64,000 nucleotides of DNA, taken from Flavobacteriaceae bacterium. Its GTDB lineage: Bacteria; Bacteroidota; Bacteroidia; Flavobacteriales; Flavobacteriaceae. The notes beneath the pieces were generated by a model, which ran no database searches, was not told the origin of the DNA, and saw nothing but the letters and a program-made list of their open reading frames with translations. Shown in pieces: positions 60,071 to 64,000 of the stretch. The translations under genes and the position numbers were made by a program. Location: positions 1-64,000 of the forward strand of contig JAQWSK010000009.1 of NCBI GenBank assembly GCA_029243245.1, written 5' to 3'. Numbering within the stretch: the first letter of the stretch is position 1; the number at the start of each line of letters is the position of its first letter.

Positions 60071-60855
60071 ATCGAATATTAACTAAACATTTCATAATAA
60101 TATTTGCCTTTATAGGGTTAATGTTTTATAGCTGTAAATCCCTCAAAGTTTTACCAAACAAAGCGCCAATAAAAAATATAAAAACAAAGGAATTAAATAA
60201 AATACTTTATTCATCAGCCCCGAAGTTATCTTTATTAAGATCAAGATTAAAGGTGAAATTTGATGACGGAAAAAGAATCCAGCAATTAGTTGTAAACCTT
60301 CGAATGGAAAAGAATAAAGCAATATGGTTAAGCGCAACGATGCTTATTCCTATTGCAAAATTACTAATAACACCTCAAACGATTTCTTTTTATGAAAAGT
60401 TCCAAAAGAAATCGTTTGAGGGAGACCCTTCTTTTATAAATGATTATTTTGGAATTGATTTTGGATATGAAAATTTACAAAACTTACTTATAGGAAAGCC
60501 AGTAATCGATATAAGACAGGGAAAATGGGAGCAAATTAAAAACCCAAAATTTTATATTATTACCCCAAAGGGTTTTAATAATAAATTTCGACCTGTTTTT
60601 TTCTTTGACCCTTCAACTTTTATGTTAAAAGAACAAAGATTTATTTTTAAAGATGCTAATAAATCTTTAATAATTTATTATGACAATTTTCAAAAGGTAG
60701 ACGGAGAAGTAATACCTAGTAAAATATCTTTAAACTTAATCAGTAATCAAAATAATCTTGGTATTGTATTGGAATATACAAGAGTCGAGATTCCGAGTAA
60801 TTTAACATTTCCATTTGCAATTCCATCAGGCTATTCTCCAATCAAATTCGAATGA
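60067..60855 (+). CDS. DUF4292 lipoprotein
   Basis: A 262-residue lipoprotein with signal peptide and lipobox FYSCKS (Cys near 23). The mature region is beta-rich and resembles the DUF4292 family of Bacteroidota, whose fold is thought to be similar to LolA/LolB-type carriers. Typical blocks are IWLSATMLIPIAKLLITP and the later YGYENLQNLLIG-like stretch (here FGYENLQNLLIG). Function unknown; an envelope-lipid or lipoprotein role is inference. The ATG overlaps the stop of the upstream remnant, and the end overlaps the EnvC-like gene (ATGA), so translation is coupled. A perfect inverted repeat lies inside (60373-60421). Confidence 0.83.
   Translation: MNRILTKHFIIIFAFIGLMFYSCKSLKVLPNKAPIKNIKTKELNKILYSSAPKLSLLRSRLKVKFDDGKRIQQLVVNLRMEKNKAIWLSATMLIPIAKLLITPQTISFYEKFQKKSFEGDPSFINDYFGIDFGYENLQNLLIGKPVIDIRQGKWEQIKNPKFYIITPKGFNNKFRPVFFFDPSTFMLKEQRFIFKDANKSLIIYYDNFQKVDGEVIPSKISLNLISNQNNLGIVLEYTRVEIPSNLTFPFAIPSGYSPIKFE
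60373..60421. repeat. 18-bp perfect inverted repeat inside the DUF4292 gene
   Basis: Arms at 60373-60390 and 60404-60421 are exact reverse complements (CCTCAAACGATTTCTTTT on the left) around a 13-nt loop. It lies fully within coding sequence (ISFYEKFQKKSFE), far from either end, so it is not a terminator of the gene. It would fold as a long hairpin in mRNA or a cruciform in DNA. Confidence 0.92.
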
Positions 60856-62072
60856 AGAAACATATTATTTTGATTTTATTTTTTATCACTTTTGGCAAAA
60901 CTTTATTTGCCCAAAATTCTTTAACCGTTAAACAAACCAGACTTGAACAACAGCGTATTAGATTGAGAGAAGAAATAAAGCAAATAAATGGTTTATTGTT
61001 TGAGAACAAAATAAAAAAGAAATCTACACTTTCAGAAGTAGAAGACATCCAATTAAGAATATCTGTTAGGAAGCAGTTAATTAGAGTAAATAATGAACAG
61101 GCAAATTTTTTAGAGAATATTATAAATATAAATCAAAGAGACATAGACAAATATCGTTCTGAATTAACAGAACTTAAGGAAGAATACGCCTTAATGATTA
61201 AAAATTCGTATAAAAGCAAATCAATGCAAAATAGGTTAATGTTTATTTTTTCATCTGAAAATTTGCTTCAAGCTTATAAGAGGGTCAATTATTTAAAACA
61301 ATATAATGCTTATCGAAAAAAACAAGGAAATAAAATAAAAAATCAAACCCTAAACCTTCAAGAGCTTAATAAAAATTTAATCTTCAAAAAAAAACAAAAG
61401 AAGATATTAGTTACTGAAAACAGAAATGTAAAAAACAGGCTAATAAGTGAACAGGCCACACAAGAAAAGCTGCTAAAAGCTCTAAAGACAAAGTCTAAAA
61501 GTTTTGAAAAAGAAATTAATCAAAAACAAACTCAAGCCTCTTTAATAGACGCTCAAATTGAAAAACTAATTAGGGAGGCAATAGCTATTTCAAATAAAAA
61601 TGCCGGAAATAAACCTTCAAATTTTTTCACATTAAACTCAGAAGCAAAAATTTTAGCTAAAAACTTCAAATTAAATAAAGGTAAACTTCCATGGCCAGTT
61701 AATAAGGGAATAGTTGTTCAACACTATGGAACTCAAACTCACCCAATTGTTAAAACAACAAAGATTAAGAGTAGCGGAATAAGTATAGCAACAGAATCAA
61801 ATGGTAAGGCAAGAGTTGTTTTTGGAGGCGAAGTAATGTCTATTTTATCATTTAAGAACAGCAATCCAACAGTATTAATTAAACATGGAAATTATATAAC
61901 CGCTTACAAAAACTTATCAAAAGTTTTTGTAAAGAAGGGTCAGAAAGTTATTTCTAAACAAGTTTTAGGTGAAATATTTACAAACAAAGAAACAGGAAAA
62001 ACAATATTACAGTTTAGTGTTTTTAATGGAATGGCTTCTGAAAACCCAGCGTTTTGGTTAAATAATATGTAA
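60852..62072 (+). CDS. EnvC-like murein hydrolase activator (degenerate LytM)
   Basis: A 406-residue periplasmic protein with a signal peptide (1-20), a long coiled coil (about 25-240) and a C-terminal M23/LytM domain (about 285-405). The zinc ligands are lost: the usual HxxxD is replaced in IKSSGISIAT and the HxH by ILQFSVF. That is the pattern of EnvC and other activators, which stimulate amidases instead of cutting themselves. It is likely to act in cell separation. It overlaps the DUF4292 start region by 4 bp. Confidence 0.88.
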   Translation: MKKHIILILFFITFGKTLFAQNSLTVKQTRLEQQRIRLREEIKQINGLLFENKIKKKSTLSEVEDIQLRISVRKQLIRVNNEQANFLENIININQRDIDKYRSELTELKEEYALMIKNSYKSKSMQNRLMFIFSSENLLQAYKRVNYLKQYNAYRKKQGNKIKNQTLNLQELNKNLIFKKKQKKILVTENRNVKNRLISEQATQEKLLKALKTKSKSFEKEINQKQTQASLIDAQIEKLIREAIAISNKNAGNKPSNFFTLNSEAKILAKNFKLNKGKLPWPVNKGIVVQHYGTQTHPIVKTTKIKSSGISIATESNGKARVVFGGEVMSILSFKNSNPTVLIKHGNYITAYKNLSKVFVKKGQKVISKQVLGEIFTNKETGKTILQFSVFNGMASENPAFWLNNM

Positions 62073-62081
62073 AAAATTCAT

Positions 62082-63047
62082 TCATTGCTCAATAAGATAC
62101 CAGGCGTCTTTTTTTAAGGTATATTTTAAAAAATATAAAAGTTTAATAGCTTCATTTTTAGATTTAAAACGGCCATACGCTACCCTAAACATACCTTTAG
62201 GATTAATCTCAGCAAGGGCAGAGTCATATCCTTCTTTTTTTAAAGTTTCAAGTTTTCTTTTGGCATAAGATTTATTCCTAAATGTTCCAGCTATTATACT
62301 GTAATAAGGATGTTTTAATTTATTAGTTTTATCTTTTGTAATCACATTAATAGATAGTGAAAGACTATTTAAGTTTCCTAAATTAAAAGTAGCAGATTGA
62401 ACATTATTTTGAATTTTATTTTGAGCAATCTCTTGATTAAGATGTCTTTGATTATTAATATATTGGTCCCCAAAATAAAATGTTGATACTGATAAGGCTA
62501 TGCCAATAAGACCAATAGCTGCAAAGCGATAATAAGTTTTGATAAGAGATGATTTCCTGTATTTATTTTCAGGCGTAAATATTAGTTTTTCTTTCTTCCC
62601 TGTTATAGTTGTGGTTTTAGAATTTTTAAATGATAAGATTGGTTTTTTTGTGAAGGAACTTAAACCAAAAACAGAACTATCAAAATTCAATTTACCATAT
62701 GGCTCAAATTCAATTTTCTTATTTTGATTAAGCTTGATTTTTCCAAGACTTCCTATATATAATGATTGGGTGTTTAATTTTTTTTTCCAAACCCCAACCT
62801 TTTTTTCAATTAAGCGAAGTGCATTCTCGTAGCTTATTTTTTGTTTTAGGGCAAAATAATTAGCTAAAACACCATCATTACTAACCAACAAACTATTAAA
62901 AGTCAGTTCCTTTCGAGCAGGAATAAACTCCCCTGTTATTCTATTAACTTGAAATGTATGTGAACGAGTTAGAAAAGCTCCAAAACCTGGAACGGTGACA
63001 CATTCGTATTCAAATAATAATTCTTTTATATATTGTTCTAGAGCCAT
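62082..63047 (-). CDS. HU-CCDC81-like and SPOR domain membrane protein
   Basis: A 321-residue protein. The N-terminal 130 residues match the prokaryotic HU-CCDC81 repeat type (IKELLFEYECVTVPGFGAFL then a second module around LYIGSLGKIKLNQNKKIEFEP). A transmembrane helix lies near 170-190, and the C-terminal SPOR domain (about 245-320, YYSIIAGTFRNKSYAKRKLE) binds denuded peptidoglycan. This layout is well known in Bacteroidota and links the cytoplasm to septal cell wall. It is convergent with the EnvC-like gene, another cell-division factor. Confidence 0.85.
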   Translation of the reverse strand: MALEQYIKELLFEYECVTVPGFGAFLTRSHTFQVNRITGEFIPARKELTFNSLLVSNDGVLANYFALKQKISYENALRLIEKKVGVWKKKLNTQSLYIGSLGKIKLNQNKKIEFEPYGKLNFDSSVFGLSSFTKKPILSFKNSKTTTITGKKEKLIFTPENKYRKSSLIKTYYRFAAIGLIGIALSVSTFYFGDQYINNQRHLNQEIAQNKIQNNVQSATFNLGNLNSLSLSINVITKDKTNKLKHPYYSIIAGTFRNKSYAKRKLETLKKEGYDSALAEINPKGMFRVAYGRFKSKNEAIKLLYFLKYTLKKDAWYLIEQ

Positions 63048-63097
63048 TTATCAAAAATAATAAATTTATTTTGTCGACCTATAATTTAAAGACTGAT

Positions 63098-64000
63098 TTA
63101 ATAACCTATTTTGTGCCGAACCCTTAATAAAACTTCATTGGCTATTTTTCTTGCTTTTTCAGCTCCTTTTACCAGAGCAATATTAACCTCTTCAGGATTT
63201 GAATTATAATATTCAAACCTGTTTCTTTCAACTTTAAATTTCTCAAGTATTAAATCGTAAAGCAATTCCTTTGCAGCTCCATATCCCATTCCCCCTTCTA
63301 AGTAATAGGTTTTTAAAATATTTATTTTTTCAGGAGAAGCTAATAAAGAATAAAGTTTGAAAACTGTACAATTGTTAGGGCTTTTAGGGTCCGCTATAGA
63401 TTTGCTGTCTGTTGCAATACTCATAATTTGTTTTCTCAATTTTTTTTCTGGCAAAAAAACATTAATGGTATTGTTTTTAGATTTGCTCATTTTATTACCG
63501 TCAATTCCAGGGACATATTGACTGTCTTCCTGTAATATAGGGTTTGGCAACACAAAGGTGTTATTCATCAAACTATTAAACCTAGAAGCTACGTCTCTAG
63601 TCATTTCTAGATGTTGTAATTGGTCTTTTCCTACAGGAACAAACTCAGCATCATAAATCAATATATCAGCAGCCATTAAAAGAGGGTAAGCGAATAATCC
63701 TGCATTTATATCATGCAAACTATCAGATTTATCTTTAAAAGAATGAGCCAATTTAAGTCTTTGGTATGGAAAAAAGCAAGACAAGTACCATGAGAGTTCT
63801 GTTACTTGACTTACATCACTTTGTCTATAGAAAACAGTTTTATTAGGATTTAGCCCACATGCTAACCAAGAAGCAGCTGTAGCAAAAGTATTATTCCTAA
63901 GCTCTTCTCCATTTTTAACTTGAGTCAAAGAATGTAAATCTGCAATGAATAAAAAAGATTCATTTTCATCTTTTTTTGCAAGTTGAATTGCTGGAATTAC
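63098..64000 (-). CDS. trpS: Tryptophanyl-tRNA synthetase (partial)
   Basis: The C-terminal 300 residues of a class I synthetase; the start lies beyond the right edge. The frame continues to base 64000 through VIPAIQLAKKDENESFLFIADLHSLTQV, so the ATG-like codon at 63928 is not the start. Visible parts are the tryptophan-binding region MAADILIYDAEFVPVGKDQLQH and the KMSKS loop as GNKMSKSKNN. The C-terminal helical domain is complete, ending LRVRHKIGY. It is 50 bp upstream-facing from the HU/SPOR gene and on the same strand, so the two may share a transcript. Confidence 0.95.
   Translation of the reverse strand, partial: VIPAIQLAKKDENESFLFIADLHSLTQVKNGEELRNNTFATAASWLACGLNPNKTVFYRQSDVSQVTELSWYLSCFFPYQRLKLAHSFKDKSDSLHDINAGLFAYPLLMAADILIYDAEFVPVGKDQLQHLEMTRDVASRFNSLMNNTFVLPNPILQEDSQYVPGIDGNKMSKSKNNTINVFLPEKKLRKQIMSIATDSKSIADPKSPNNCTVFKLYSLLASPEKINILKTYYLEGGMGYGAAKELLYDLILEKFKVERNRFEYYNSNPEEVNIALVKGAEKARKIANEVLLRVRHKIGY

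Noticed and set aside
61700-62072. EnvC-like protein lacking zinc ligands as an inactivated enzyme
   Set aside because: Degenerate LytM domains are the rule in EnvC-type amidase activators.

Overview
The window is a stretch of an AT-rich, compact bacterial chromosome from the phylum Bacteroidota, most likely a marine or streamlined member of the Flavobacteriia. The evidence is a type IX secretion (T9SS) lipoprotein of the SprE/PorW family, a secreted protein with a T9SS C-terminal sorting domain, several families typical of flavobacteria (DUF4254, DUF4292, DUF4837, DUF5687, DUF6341-like, DUF6427-like), an F0F1 operon that lacks atpD and atpC, promoters of the Bacteroidota type (-33 TTG/TTTG, -7 TAnnTTTG) and almost no Shine-Dalgarno sequences. 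No rRNA operon, insertion sequence or CRISPR array was seen.

Layout. 1-1.9 kb: the end of an integrative element (ParB-like fragment plus tyrosine recombinase) next to a tRNA-Ile2(CAU) gene. 2.2-6 kb: a GMC oxidoreductase, its Tat-exported partner subunit and a malonyl-CoA-synthetase-like enzyme. 6.1-11.7 kb: homocysteine methyltransferase-like protein, rbfA, a LolC/E-type permease, dusB and lepA. 11.7-18.4 kb: secreted proteins, including a 1700-residue T9SS cargo and a lipoprotein partner. 18.4-24 kb: CPA2 antiporter, metallo-hydrolase, M1 peptidase, rnpA and rpiB. 24.04-24.53 kb: a 489-bp gene-free, extremely AT-rich gap with repeats. 24.5-38.9 kb: rnr, tRNA-Cys, folB, glnS, gltX, ybeY, mnmG, a methyltransferase, holB, pgk, a DUF4837 lipoprotein and tatA. 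39-48.6 kb: envelope genes (M23, GH3, glycosyltransferase, pyruvyltransferase), purD, conserved flavobacterial unknowns, a heptosyltransferase-like protein and a PaaE-like reductase. 48.7-53.8 kb: an ABC exporter, SprE/PorW and a bactofilin. 53.8-59.4 kb: the ATP synthase operon (atpZ, an AtpI-like gene, atpB-E-F-H-A-G). 59.5-64 kb: dut, a decayed nucleotidyltransferase remnant, DUF4292, an EnvC-like protein, an HU/SPOR protein and partial trpS.

Most genes are housekeeping (translation, tRNA modification, nucleotide and folate metabolism, energy) or concern envelope biogenesis. The most unusual signals are genomic rather than enzymatic. The gap at 24.0-24.5 kb coincides with a reversal of strand composition, carries repeated TGTTAATA motifs, a 10-bp inverted repeat and a dif-like site, and lies 8-10 kb from two parS-like sites flanking mnmG. 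The composition and dif-like site suggest a replication terminus. parS, mnmG, rnpA and the ATP synthase operon are classical neighbours of an origin. I cannot settle this from the window alone. Other notable items are an 18-bp perfect inverted repeat inside a coding gene, a lipoprotein gene without an ordinary start codon, several promoters that predict leaderless mRNAs, and a 45-codon gene remnant.
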